Shown here: positions 1 to 11,270 of the stretch, one piece after another
Position numbering within the stretch: the stretch's first letter is position 1
Layout: each line of letters starts with the position of its first letter
Assembly: GCF_031755915.1 (NCBI RefSeq)
Contig: NC_083383.1
Location: 26,018,501-26,082,500, forward strand
Origin: Ziziphus jujuba
Taxonomy: Eukaryota; Streptophyta; Magnoliopsida; Rosales; Rhamnaceae
DNA: 64,000 nt
Direction: 5' to 3'
Translations under genes and position numbers: made by a program
The notes under the pieces: model-generated
What the model was told of the DNA's origin: nothing
Databases searched by the model: none
The model's input: the letters and a program-made list of their open reading frames with translations, nothing else

Positions 1-139
1 ATTATGGGACTATAGTAAGTGAGAGGTGTGGACGGCCATGAAATTATTGAAGTACATATTTTCTATGCTGAGTAAAACTTGGAGAGAATCGAGGCCATCC
101 TAGGGTTTTTCATAGGAGACTCTGGAAGGGGTACTGACA
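1..139 (+). mobile_element. Worn 3' end of a Gypsy-type LTR
   Basis: The stretch ends in GGGGTACTGACA at 128-139, close to the LTR end of the young Gypsy element in this window (GGGTCCTGACA, 53,103-53,113). The preceding text (a 'cctagggttt' block followed by 'gactctggaagg') lines up by eye with the last 60-80 bases of that LTR. It begins outside the window, so length and target duplication cannot be judged. Degenerate and non-coding. Confidence 0.45.
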
Positions 140-204
140 AATAAAAATACATTTACGAATTATTATTTACTATTTATATTTATATTCCTATGCTGTTGTT
201 ATTA

Positions 205-412
205 AAGTCTTACAAATTTGTGAAAACTTGTACTAAAGAGGGGAGAAAAATGGTGGATGAATATTTTTGGAGTTAGTTTTCTATATAAGGAAAATTTAGG
301 GAAGCTAATTTTATAGGGGAAATGCTGCCAAATTTTCTATAAAATGTTCGGTGGGGTTTTTCCTAGTCGGAGCCATCTTAGGGCTCCAATAGATAACTCT
401 GAAAGGGTTTTA
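205..412 (+). mobile_element. Second worn LTR 3' terminal segment
   Basis: About 200 bases resemble, block by block, the last 200 bases of the 3' LTR at 52,905-53,113: an 'aaatttgtg' block, a purine-rich 'gaggggagaaa' block, 'tatttttg', 'aggggaaatgctgcc', 'ttcggtgg' followed by 'tttttcct', and a final 'gaaagggttttaaca'. The order is conserved but many bases differ, so this is an old relative. The 65 bases between it and the preceding LTR end are AT-rich filler. Confidence 0.4.
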
Positions 413-984
413 ACAAAAAATATTTTGGCTCCTCACTTTATTTCCTTTTGCATCCTAAATATTATTTTGTATATATTTAACGAACTAATTGTATAAAATA
501 AAATTTAAAAACAAAAAATTAAAATAATATAATTTATAAACAGATTATTTACCACATTAATTTTAGTATTATTAATTTTTATTGATGTTATATATATTTT
601 TAAAGTAACATTACTTATATAAAATATATATATATATATATATATTGAACGTATAATAAAAGATTAATATTGTACATATTTAACTTGAAAGCATTTTTAT
701 AATTATGTTGTCAAAAACTCAATTTAATGTTCACAACACTCGTGTAATTGACAAACAATTAATAACTTTTTAATAAAAACTCTTCTTTAAAATATCAATT
801 AGACAAAATTTTTATTTATATCAGTTATACCAAATAGATCATTAACCGACATGTAAGCATAAATTTCATTAATGGTGGTCACTTGGGGCCATGGTGACAA
901 ATTTCTTTGTATGTTGACTTTTCAATTTTTCCTTTAATTACTTTCATGTCACACTTTTTACATTAGCTTTTATTTGTTTTTGGG
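413..984. other. AT-rich intergenic DNA, no gene seen
   Basis: Very AT-rich sequence with a (TA)n tract around 626-646. No reading frame of note, RNA gene or element terminus was recognised. Confidence 0.6.
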
Positions 985-2766
985 TAAAACCATTTTTACT
1001 TTAGCTAATTCAATATTATAGTCAATATCTATCTGTTCGAAGACAAAAATAAATAAATTAATTATGATAAAGTAAGGATAGACTCTTGTTAATAGAGGAA
1101 GCGACTGAAAATGTCTCAAGATAAGGATAGACTCTTGCTAATGAAAGGAAGAGACTGAAAATGTCTCTAGATCAAATGTATGATAAATTAATCACCAATA
1201 ATTAAACAAAGAGAGAAAAATGAATGACAACCAATTTAAGTTTGGAAATTCTAAGGCATCCAAACTATCCCCAGCAAGTTTTGAAGAGGACTAAAATTCA
1301 TTCTTTTCGCTTTGAATTTGATTGGATACTAATTTTTCTTGGATATGGTACTAGGCTGGTTAGTGAAGCAATATTGGTTTATGAAGATTTTGTTAGATAA
1401 ATAAATATTTGTGGACTTAGCATAATCGATTACTCACTTACAGGGTCCATTTATACCATTAATGAGACTGATTTATTTATTATTTCATAGTAGGATCCTT
1501 AGTCATACATTCTCTATAATACTTCGATTGGCCCATTGGACTGGAGGACAACTCTTTTTAGAAGCCCATTTTGACTTATCATTTTTATTATTATATATTA
1601 TTAAATTATTATTATTATTATTTTAGTATGTGTTAAAATTAATAGATAAGTCTGACTTGTAAATACTATAAAATGTCTGAGGCAAGTAAATAAATATATG
1701 CCGTATCTTGTGATTAGGGTTTTCAAAGATCAGTTTGAAAGTGATTTGAGAGTAGTGTGTCCATAGATACTACTATTATATTGTTTTCTATTTTATAGGA
1801 TTAAAAATTTAATTTATCAATAGTTGTATTTAAAAATTAATAATTTAATTAAAATATAAATTTTTACAAATGTGTGTAAATTCTGAATTAATATTGCTAT
1901 AATAATATATATTTAATTGTCCATATTTGACAGACTAACAGATTTTTCACCTCATGAAAAAAAAAAAAAAAAAAACAAACAAACAAACAAACAAACAAAC
2001 AACGGAGACAAGGGGATCTAGAATTTCAAGTTTTAGACAAAAACCGTCACATCTTGTTAGTCAACCTATCTTTTCCTTCTTTTGTGTTTTGTTTTTATAC
2101 TAGTGAAATGTTTTGTTTCTTGTAAGGCTTCTTTTCAGCCTTTATCTTTCATTGTATTTGTTTTCACACTGTGCAGGTTTGATGTTCTTTCTTGTAAGTC
2201 TTCTTTTCAGCTTTTTTCTTTTATTTTATTTATTTTCACACTCTAGGTTCGATGTTTCAAAAAGGAAAAAAACTACAAAACAAAAAAAGTTATGACAATT
2301 TAGGAATAGACCCTTCTTTGAGAAAGAAGGTTACTGAAAATGTCTCATGATTGAATGCATGTATGATAAATTGTTGACCAATAAATAAAGAAAAAAGGTC
2401 ATGTGAGTTTGATTGAATTGCTAAGCCATTCATTTTTATTATTAGGAATTTATGAGTTTTGAAACATTAAAATTTGGATAAAATGAATGTAATGATAAAA
2501 ATAAATAAACAAAAAAGAATAAATGATAAAATGGTTTAAGAGAAAAATCAACAGGTTACTGTATTGAAGGAGCTACTTTTGATAATAAAATAAGTAATTG
2601 TAAATAATTAATTAACATTATTTTTATCTTATTTCTCAGGGAAAAAAAAAATTCCCACTGTTTTGTTTTAAGTTTTGTTATGAATCCTCTAAATTGACCA
2701 AAAATCAAGTCTAAATTAAATCAAAACTAAAATTAAAGAGTTGTAAATTCAAAAAAAAAAAAGAAA

Positions 2767-2800
<34 letters not shown>

Positions 2801-2861
2801 CTAAAACTAGAAGAAAATTTAAAATTCAAAAAGCATCAATTAGTAGGATCCATTTCAAAAA

Positions 2862-2892
<31 letters not shown>

Positions 2893-3179
2893 TATACTTA
2901 ATTAAAATTATAAAGCTCGGCGTCACAACCAATTATGAATTCAATTAATTATACCTATAGTACGCAACTTTATTTAGAATTTCTGTAATTAAAACTTTCC
3001 CAGCTAAGCAAAGTATCTAGCTTCGGTAAAGAATTTTATTGCAGCACTAAATGCTTTTCTAATTCTCAGCACATGCCAAAAATCCTTTTTTGAATTTTTA
3101 TTATTATTATTTTTTTCCATGTTTTGCTACCTCAAAATTTTGAAATTAACAAATAAACAAAAGTTCAAATAGATGTTAG
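985..3179 (+). repeat. Repeat unit copy I, lacking the nested LTR (empty site)
   Basis: Shares ordered blocks with 5777-7090, 14,051-14,909 and 17,605-18,810: the 'aggatagac' block (1075, 1120, 2308), the 'gaatga..aaccaatt' block (1218), 'aaaaatcaacaggtta' (2545), and the 'ttatttagaatttctgtaat' block (2970). At about 1160 the unit reads gactgaaaa-tgtctc with no insertion, whereas the other copies carry a 2.6-2.8 kb LTR exactly there. The start also matches 11,150-11,260. Short frames at 2113-2295 and elsewhere look accidental. (TA)n runs lie at about 2767-2800 and 2871-2896. Confidence 0.7.
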
Positions 3180-5776
3180 AAGTTATGGTTTTCAGAAGTT
3201 TCACTCATCATATTTTATTAGTGTCCAAACCAGTCTAAGTTTTTATCTTTTAATGACTCAAATACCTATATATACTTTGGGAAGTATAACCTAGCTAAAG
3301 GAAACATGAAAATATCAAAATTGTCCCTAGAAACAAAAAACCCATGTGAACACATGCAGACCCACATGAAACCAGGTCGACAAGAATGCCCACACCACAA
3401 CACTTCAAGCTCATCGGAATTGATCAATTTTCAGCCATATAAACACTACACCTGCCAGCCCTTGAGGTTACCTTCTAGCAACCTTGGCCATGAAATTTCA
3501 CTTGAATCTCGTAACCGATGTGCCTAAATCAGGGTGGTGCCGTCAGACATCTCAGATGAGTTCGCTTGATTTTATGCATATTAGGCCGACCTCTCCTCAT
3601 TAATTTTGACCGTTTAAGCTCGAATCCGACTTTTATTATCAAAATTCTTCACGATTTGAGAGATCAGCAACATTAAGTTTTGCTAAAATGATATTTGTAT
3701 TTTTTGGCTGTTGACGATGTTTTTGAACCAAGGTGAGCTTACAATCTTGTTATTCATTCCACAAGCTTTCTATTGATATATAATTTATAAATTTTAGACA
3801 TCGTTTGAATATATTTTCATTTTAGGGTCAATTAGTTAAATATTGAGTAAAATTAGACTGTATTTGAAAATTTTGAACCAAATTAAATTTGGCTTTACAT
3901 AGGTAGACGTTAATAGGACCCAATGAGAGGTACAATTTTATAAAATTGGCCTTCGAGTAAAAAACCCAAATTTTGGATATGGGTCCTAAAAGTTCATGGT
4001 ATAATTCCAATTTATGTAATTTTATGGTCGTCTAAATTATTTTAAAACATTTGGTACGCACCAATGTCTTTGGATTAATTTTAGAAGCCTGAAGAGTATT
4101 CCATTATATTATAGGCACTTGTATTGTACTTGGAGACAATCCTATAGAGGAGCAGAAGTAGTCATCGATAGTACGTATGAGTGGTTTATGTTTTTAAATG
4201 ATTTTGGGCATATAGTATAATATATATGGTTTTAATATTTTATATATATTGTTCGATTCAATTGCTTATCCTATACATGTATGAATATATGCTTTTACTT
4301 ATATTCATTATCATTTTATAGAACTTTTGACAAAATTTTAAATTCTAATGAGTTCATAGTGAACTTAAAAACCTTGGTATTTAAATATTTTGATATTTGA
4401 ATTGATATTTTAGTCTATTTGGAAAAAAAAAATTTGATTTTGAGAAAGTGGATTTGAAATTATATAATTTTTAAGTATATATAAGTGTTTTATATTTTAA
4501 GATGTTTAAAAATGGTTTATGATAATATATATTTCACTATTGGTATTTATGTTTTGGCACGAAATGATAATTTAAAAATTTTTAAATATTTAAATAAATA
4601 GTTGGATTTAAATATTAAATTCCAGTTTATGGTATTGTACTTGTTTGGAAAAAAATAGAAAGTATGATCTTGAAAGGATTATCTATGAATACTACAGGGA
4701 TGTACCATATAGAACCAATATTTTTGTTTATGTTATTAGCCGTGTACAGGCTTAGTCATCCTATGTAAAGTCGCAATATGAGAGAATAATGATTAAATTA
4801 TGTACCACTTTCTCAGAGTGATGATTCAGTTATGTGTCATTCCCTCGTGACCATAAGATGACAAGTAATATGATATGACAGAATGATGATTGAGTTTTAC
4901 GTCATTCTCTTGCAGTGATGATCAATTATGTGCAACTCCCTCATGATATTGGTTCCTTTATATCTCTTTATTATCTAATGGTATTTCAGAACACCATCCA
5001 CCATCTGGCAGCAATAAGTGTATCTTATGATACATTGCACTTTTTTTTAATATACATGTTTTGGTGGTTTTAGTACATTTTATTTATTGTTTCTGTGATC
5101 TTGATTATGTTGTTTATTATCCAACATTACATTTATGTTTAGTTGGTTAACAGTATTTTAAATTTTTTAAACATGAAATGCTCATTTTATGATGTTAATT
5201 TGGGTATGAGTTGGATTTTGTGAAATGATTTTAAATGAAAACTTTTCAAAAAGGTGGAATGTGAGGTATTGAGAGAATGGTTTATGAAAATAAAATCATT
5301 ATTTTTATATTGTACTATGCCATTTAATAGAATATCTTTATCTTAGATTTTATTATTTTTTAAATTTATTTCCCTATGTTTAGACAGTTAATAGAAGTCT
5401 ACCTTATACATTATTTAGTTTTGTATCTTCCCACAATAGCAACAATATTTTATCTTTCTCTGTTTGTCTTTATCTCTCTAGACACATTCATTTCATATAT
5501 ATAACATATATTTATATTTACTCTTAAAATGCTCTAACTTTAAATATGAACATATTAGTGACTATGTATGTGTAGATTGTAGATGTTGACTTTAGTTGAT
5601 TACTTGCATGCTATCGTGGTTCTACCTTTATATATTGAGGGATCATTTTATATTATATGCGGTTGATTGTCTTGGTTTCAATGAGGTTCCATTGGGCTTT
5701 CTCCATAAGGATTGCTTAATGAGATTTCACTGGCCACCTGAAAACTCTAAAAAGGTTCTCGAAGAAGATTCTATCA
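3180..5776 (+). mobile_element. 5'-truncated Gypsy-type LTR, copy II
   Basis: Collinear with the complete solo LTR at 11,271-14,050, offset by about 8.27 kb (for example the 'tatatatac' block at 3268 versus 11,538; the 'ttccacaag' block at 3758 versus 12,037; the 'agatgttgact' block at 5581 versus 13,855). It ends in CTATCA at 5776, followed by gaaaa (5777-5781) and then the repeat unit, as in the other copies. About the first 180 bases of the LTR are missing: its left edge is fused directly to the end of repeat unit copy I. No intact coding capacity; frames such as 5596-5844 are chance. Confidence 0.72.
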
Positions 5777-6032
5777 GAAAATGTCTCATAATTGAATGTA
5801 TGATAAATTATTCACTAATAAATAAACAAAGAGAGAAAAAATAATAATAACCAATTGAAGTTTGGAAGTTCTGAGGCATCCAAACTACCCCTAGCAAGTT
5901 TTGAAGAGGAGGAAAATTCATTGTTTTGGCTTTGAATTTGATTGGATACCAATTCTTCCTGGATATGGTAGTGGACTAGTTGTTGAAGCAACATTGATTT
6001 ATGAAGATTTTGCACCTCCTTGTGGGAAGAAA

Positions 6033-6074
<42 letters not shown>

Positions 6075-7090
6075 GAGGAGACAAGGGGATCTAGAATTTC
6101 AAGTTTAAGACAAAAACCATCACATCTTGTTGGTAAAACTATCTTTTCCTTCTTTTGTGTTTTGTTTTTATACAATGTGAAATGTTTTGCTTCTTTTAAG
6201 TCTTATTTTCAGCTTTTTCTTTTATTGTCTTTGTTATCACACTCTGTAGTTTGATGTTTCAAAAAGAAACAAAACTACAAAACAGAAAAAGTTATGACAA
6301 AATAAGAATAGACCCTTGTTAGAGAAAGAAAGTCGTGAAAATGCCGCAAGATTAAATGTATGATAAATTGTTGACCCATAAATAAAGAAAAAAAATCATG
6401 TGAGTTTGGCTTAATTGATAAGCCATTTATATTTATAATTGGAAATTTATGAGTTTGAGACATCCAAATTCAGAAAAAATTAATGTAATGATAAAAAAAC
6501 AAGAACGAATGATAAAATGGTTTAGTGAGGTAATTGATGTTTGGTAAGAGAAAAATCAACAGGTTACCATCAATTAACATTATTTTTATCTTATTTTTCT
6601 GGAAAAAAAATTCCCACAGTTTTGATTTAAGTTTTGTTATGTATCCTCTAACTTGACCAAAACTTAAGTCTAAATTGAAATCAAAACTAAAATTAAAGGG
6701 TTGTAAATTTAAAAAGATAAACATTAAAATATCTAAAACTAAAAAAAAATTAAAATAAAAAAGCTTCAATTGGTAGGATCCATTTCAAAAAATATATACT
6801 TAATTAAAATTATAGAGTTCGGCATCAAAAAATGTTATGATTTCAATTAATTATACCTATGGTACGGAACTTTATTTAGAATTTCTGTAATCAAAACTTT
6901 CCCAGCTAAGCAAAGCGTCTAGTTTCGGTAAAGAATTTTATTGCGGCACTAAATGCTTTTCTAACTCTCAGCAACATGCCAAAAATCCTTTTTTGAATTT
7001 TTATTATTATTTTTTCCATGCTTTGCCATCTCAAAATTTTCAAATTAACAAATAAACAAGAGTTCAAATAGATGTTAGAAATTGAAGTTT
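5777..7090 (+). repeat. Repeat unit tail, copy II
   Basis: Continues the repeat unit to the right of the LTR insertion: 'aatgtctcataattgaatg' at 5781, the 'ccaattgaagtttgg' block at 5851, a (TA)n run at about 6039-6070, the 'aataagaatagaccc' block at 6300, 'aaaaatcaacaggttacca' at 6550, and the 'actttatttagaatttctg' block at 6868. It is a close copy of 1160-3179. A block repeated twice inside the unit (around 5780 and 6340: gaaaatg..caagat..aatgtatgataaatt) shows the unit itself is internally duplicated. Confidence 0.68.
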
Positions 7091-9302
7091 GCACTGCTAT
7101 TCAGGACCCTGAAGTTAGGGAAATTTATTTTACTTTGCTTATCTAAAAATTCTACTTATTTAAAATTAAAAAATATATATATATAATATATAAAAAAAGA
7201 ACCGTATATGCCACATTTCAGTATACTATGCTTTCTTCCAAATTCCTTTGAAAAGCACATTTTTTATAATTTATTTATTTATTTATTATTTTACCTTTTA
7301 TATTTATACCCAAATATTTATAAAATCAATTTTTAATATAACAATCAAACAATTGATAAAATGATATATGGTAATAATTTTGAAATAAATTTAAGATAAA
7401 CAAAATATTTGATTTTATTTTATTTACCAAATAAGAAAATATTTGATTTTATTTTATTTACCAAATAAGTCAAATATGTATAATGTATTTACATATATAT
7501 AATTTCCTTAATTAAATATATTTTAAATATTTTTATATATGCAAATATAGTTACATGGAAAGTAATAAAAATATCTTTTATTTGGATATAAAAATATAAT
7601 ATCATAAATAATAATTGTTAAACATAGCAAAATAAGATTTATTTTTAAAACAAATTATTTGATCTTATTTTATTACCAATTAATATATATTTTTATTATT
7701 ATATTAGATAGACATTTGAGAAAGATCATATTATGATCAAGTATATTCGGACCAATGGGGATGATTTTGAATATCATTATCCAGGAATGCAAGTATTATC
7801 CTTTTTAAATTATATATATTTTTATTCTTATTATTATAACATTATATAATATTATATTATATTATCTATATAATATTATAAAAGAAGAATAGTATCGTAA
7901 TGTTTTTTTAAATTTTCTCCAAAATTATTAATAAAATAAAATATCATCTTTTTTATTATTATTTATGATCCTATTAAAATATTAATTAACACCAAATTGA
8001 ACAGTTATTTAAAACATAAGATTTTTTTTACTTTTTATGATTGTATCCAAAAATATATAAAATCTATTATTAGAACCATTATATATATATGGCATAAATT
8101 ATTTCTATATATATAATAGATTTTGATGTGAATTGAAAGAGTATGATATTTTTACCTTCTATTGGTTGTACCCAAAAATATATATTTTATTATTATAATA
8201 TTATATATGCCATAAAGTGCAATTGCATATATATAGTTCCCTTAATCAAATGTATTTTAAATATTTTTATATATACAAATGTGATTATATGGAAATTAAC
8301 AAACATATTTCCTTATTTGGACACAAAAAATTTTCATAAATAATACAATTTTATTTTATCAATGAAAAAATTTGAGATATCCTTTTTAAAATAGAATTGT
8401 TAAACATGGCAAAGTGAGATTTATATTCAAAACAAATTACTTGATTTTATTTTATTTGATTTTATTTTATTTATCAAATAAATTAAATACATTTGGTTAT
8501 AAATTACTAAGTTTCACCTTCCGGTTATTTAAAATTTCGATGTTCAATATTTTAATGGTTTTTATTCTTTTATATTTCTGTTTGAGTTATTACTGTTATT
8601 AAAGTTTTTTTGTTTTTTTTTTTTTTTGTTTTTTAAAACCGAGAGCTATATGAGAAAATGAAGAGCTAACTGAGAAAAAATGTTTTTGGGGGCTTCAATT
8701 GAAACCAGCTAGCTGATGGAAAAATTTGATTGGTTTTACAATTTTTTCCTTTTTTTTGTTTTTGTTTTTTTTTGTTTTTCATTATTTAAATTTTTTTTTT
8801 TTATTTCTTTTTCTCAGGGAATTGCTGAAAGGAATGTTAGTGTGCATGTCCTCCTCATGTCTCGATTGAAGCTTGAAGAGTGATTATGTGTTTATAATCT
8901 AAATATTTTATTATTGTTTTTTAAAATAATTTTTAAATGTTTAATTGGAGACTTGGAGTTGTTAGAAAAAATTAAATATCTAATTAAAGAAAAAAAAACA
9001 CTGAAATAATTTTTTTTTAAATTGATAAGATGATTTTTATAATCTTATAAAGTAATAACGATATATATCTTCTTCTTCCCCCTCCCGGCATTTTACTTCC
9101 TTTTCGTTTTAGTTTTAGTAGGAAAAGATGGAGGCACACTACATGCTCACATACCTAATGACATAAATCAAAACAATTGTAGTTGTCATTGAAAAATAAA
9201 AAAGAAAAAGAAATAAGAAGCATTTTTAGTTGTTAGTAAGTTTGCTTCAAATTAGTTTTAAAATTTTTTTTCTTAAATTTAAATTAGATTTATAAATTAG
9301 AA
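7091..9302. other. AT-rich intergenic DNA with a possible Helitron 5' end
   Basis: Extremely AT-rich with short internal duplications, for example the pair of 'gattttattttatttacc' copies near 7410 and 7445. At 7865 the text TCTATATAATATTATAAAAG, preceded by A, looks like a plant Helitron 5' terminus, but no partner 3' hairpin was found before 9303; it could be an orphan end or the true left end of the element finishing at 10,838. The short frames at 8143-8343 and 8414-8602 have no recognisable features. Confidence 0.4.
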
Positions 9303-10838
9303 TCTATATAATATATAAAAGTAGAATGGTCAATACCACGTATTATCATAATGTTTCTAGAGATGATGGCATCATCACGTAGTCAGGGCAATGGGTACAA
9401 CGCTGGGCAGTACTAGGTACTAGGTAGTATAGTAGTAGTAATAACCTCTAGGCACACTTTATACGCAACTTGAATTATTAATAACTTTGGCATTTTCATC
9501 TAATTTTTAAATTACTCTCTCATTTCCATTTTAAACCTTTTATATTTCCGTAAAGACTTATGTTTTTAATTCTTTCAGGTTTATCAGTTATACAGTGATA
9601 ATGATGGTTTTCTCAAATAGATCTCCTTAATTTTATAATCAAAACATATCTAAAAGGATAGTTATAATAAAAAATATTTTAAAAAATAATAATCTATTTA
9701 TTAATATTTTTATTGATTTGTTATATTTATTTATTGGTAGATAATAAGATTTTATGTATAGTAATTAACAATAAAATAGATCTTCTAATTTGTATTTATT
9801 TATTAATATCTTTATTTCTTTGTCATATTTATTTAATTGTAAAATAATAAATTATCTTATAAGGTAAAATATATGTAACAATTAATAAATTGCCTTACAA
9901 AGCAAAAATTAAATAATAATAATAATAATTAAATTATATTATAAGGATTTAATATAGAAAAATTAATTATTTACAATGAATAAAAAAATAGTCAAAATAA
10001 AAAAATATTAAAAATAGATTTATAATCTCTTTATTAATGTCTTTGTTAGTTTATTATATTTATTTTATTATAAAATAAAAAGATTTTGTATATGGTAATT
10101 AATAATTACATTCCATACATTAATACATATACATATATAGATGTGCAATAAATAAAATTTCAATAACATAATATATACATTTTAGTAATGAAATTAATCT
10201 CCTTATTTGATCGTAATAAAATATATCTAACCATAAATAAATTATCTTATAAGGTTATATGCTAAATAATAATGGTAATAATAATAATAATAATAAATAT
10301 AATTAAATTATATTATGAGGATTTAATATAGGTAAATTAATTAATTGCAATATCATAATATATAGATTTCAATATCATAATATAATTAATTATTTGAAAT
10401 TAATAATCATGATTCAATATTATAATATATAAATTCAATAATAAAATTGATCTCCTTATTTAATCTTCTTAAAAAAGAGATGGTGACCACAAATGGTTAA
10501 TTTTGAAGTTAATTCAAATAAATAAGAAAAAAAGCTTTTAATTTAGAATGATGGCTTAATTTTAGGAATTGAAAAAAATTTACATTCATTATTCGGAACA
10601 ATATTTGTATCCTTATAAAATTTGAAAGTCTTCACCTATAAATAGGTAATGAAGCGAGTGATCTTTAACTTCCAATCAATAAGATATATAACTATTGAAT
10701 AATATTTACTCTTTAATTTCAATTTTTGTTATAATAAAAATTATATAGTTAATTAACTTGATTCGATTTGAATATAATTAATTTTCAAAATCATATATTG
10801 TAGTTATACATACCGTGCATCGCACGGGATTAAACTAG
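9303..10838 (+). mobile_element. Non-autonomous Helitron-like element
   Basis: The right end has the textbook signature: a GC-rich hairpin CCGTGC-ATC-GCACGG (10,813-10,827), a 7-base spacer, and a terminal CTAG (10,835-10,838) followed by host T. The left end candidate is TCTATATAATATATAAAAG at 9303, preceded by host A, as expected for insertion between A and T. No Rep/helicase coding is visible; the interior is AT-rich. The right end is strongly supported. The left end is less certain because a very similar start exists at 7865, which would make the element about 3.0 kb. Confidence 0.7.
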
Positions 10839-10859
10839 TAAAAATAAAAATAAAAAAGA

Positions 10860-11270
10860 TGTAAGATTAACCGTACTACATCGATTTTAATTTTAAACTT
10901 TTCTAAGAGGCCCCAAAACTTTTCCATAAAATTGTCTAAACGTTTTTAGAAGCTAAAAGACCAAATGCAACATATTATATAGAAATCATGCTGAGCAGAA
11001 CTTAATAGAGCTATAGGAGCTCTTCCAAGCTAGTAAGATCAAACAAAAAGAAAGAAGAGAAAAATAATTACACATAAAAACAAAGATCATATTCTATTAT
11101 GCATGTTTACGCATTGATAGAGAGAAATTCTATGGCATTATAGAGAATCACTTTTACTTTAGCTCATTCAATGTTATAGCTAATATCTATACGTTTAAAG
11201 ACAAAAATAAATAAATAAATCATGATAAAATAAGGATAGACCCTAGTTAATGAGATAGAGTGACTAAAAA
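10860..11270 (+). repeat. Duplicated 3'-flank segment of the sucrose transporter region
   Basis: About 280 bases (10,865-11,145) match 18,815-19,090, which lies just downstream of the sucrose transporter stop codon. Shared blocks are 'ttttagaagctaaaagac', 'aaatcatgctgagcagaac' and 'attctattatgcatg'. The remaining 125 bases match 985-1085 at the start of repeat unit copy I and run up to the LTR insertion point. This links the repeat array to duplication of DNA next to that gene. Confidence 0.65.

Noticed and set aside
5901..6254. Plus-strand frame of 117 codons in repeat unit copy II
   Set aside because: It runs through a (TA)n tract giving an Ile/Tyr repeat, and the homologous positions in the other unit copies carry stops.
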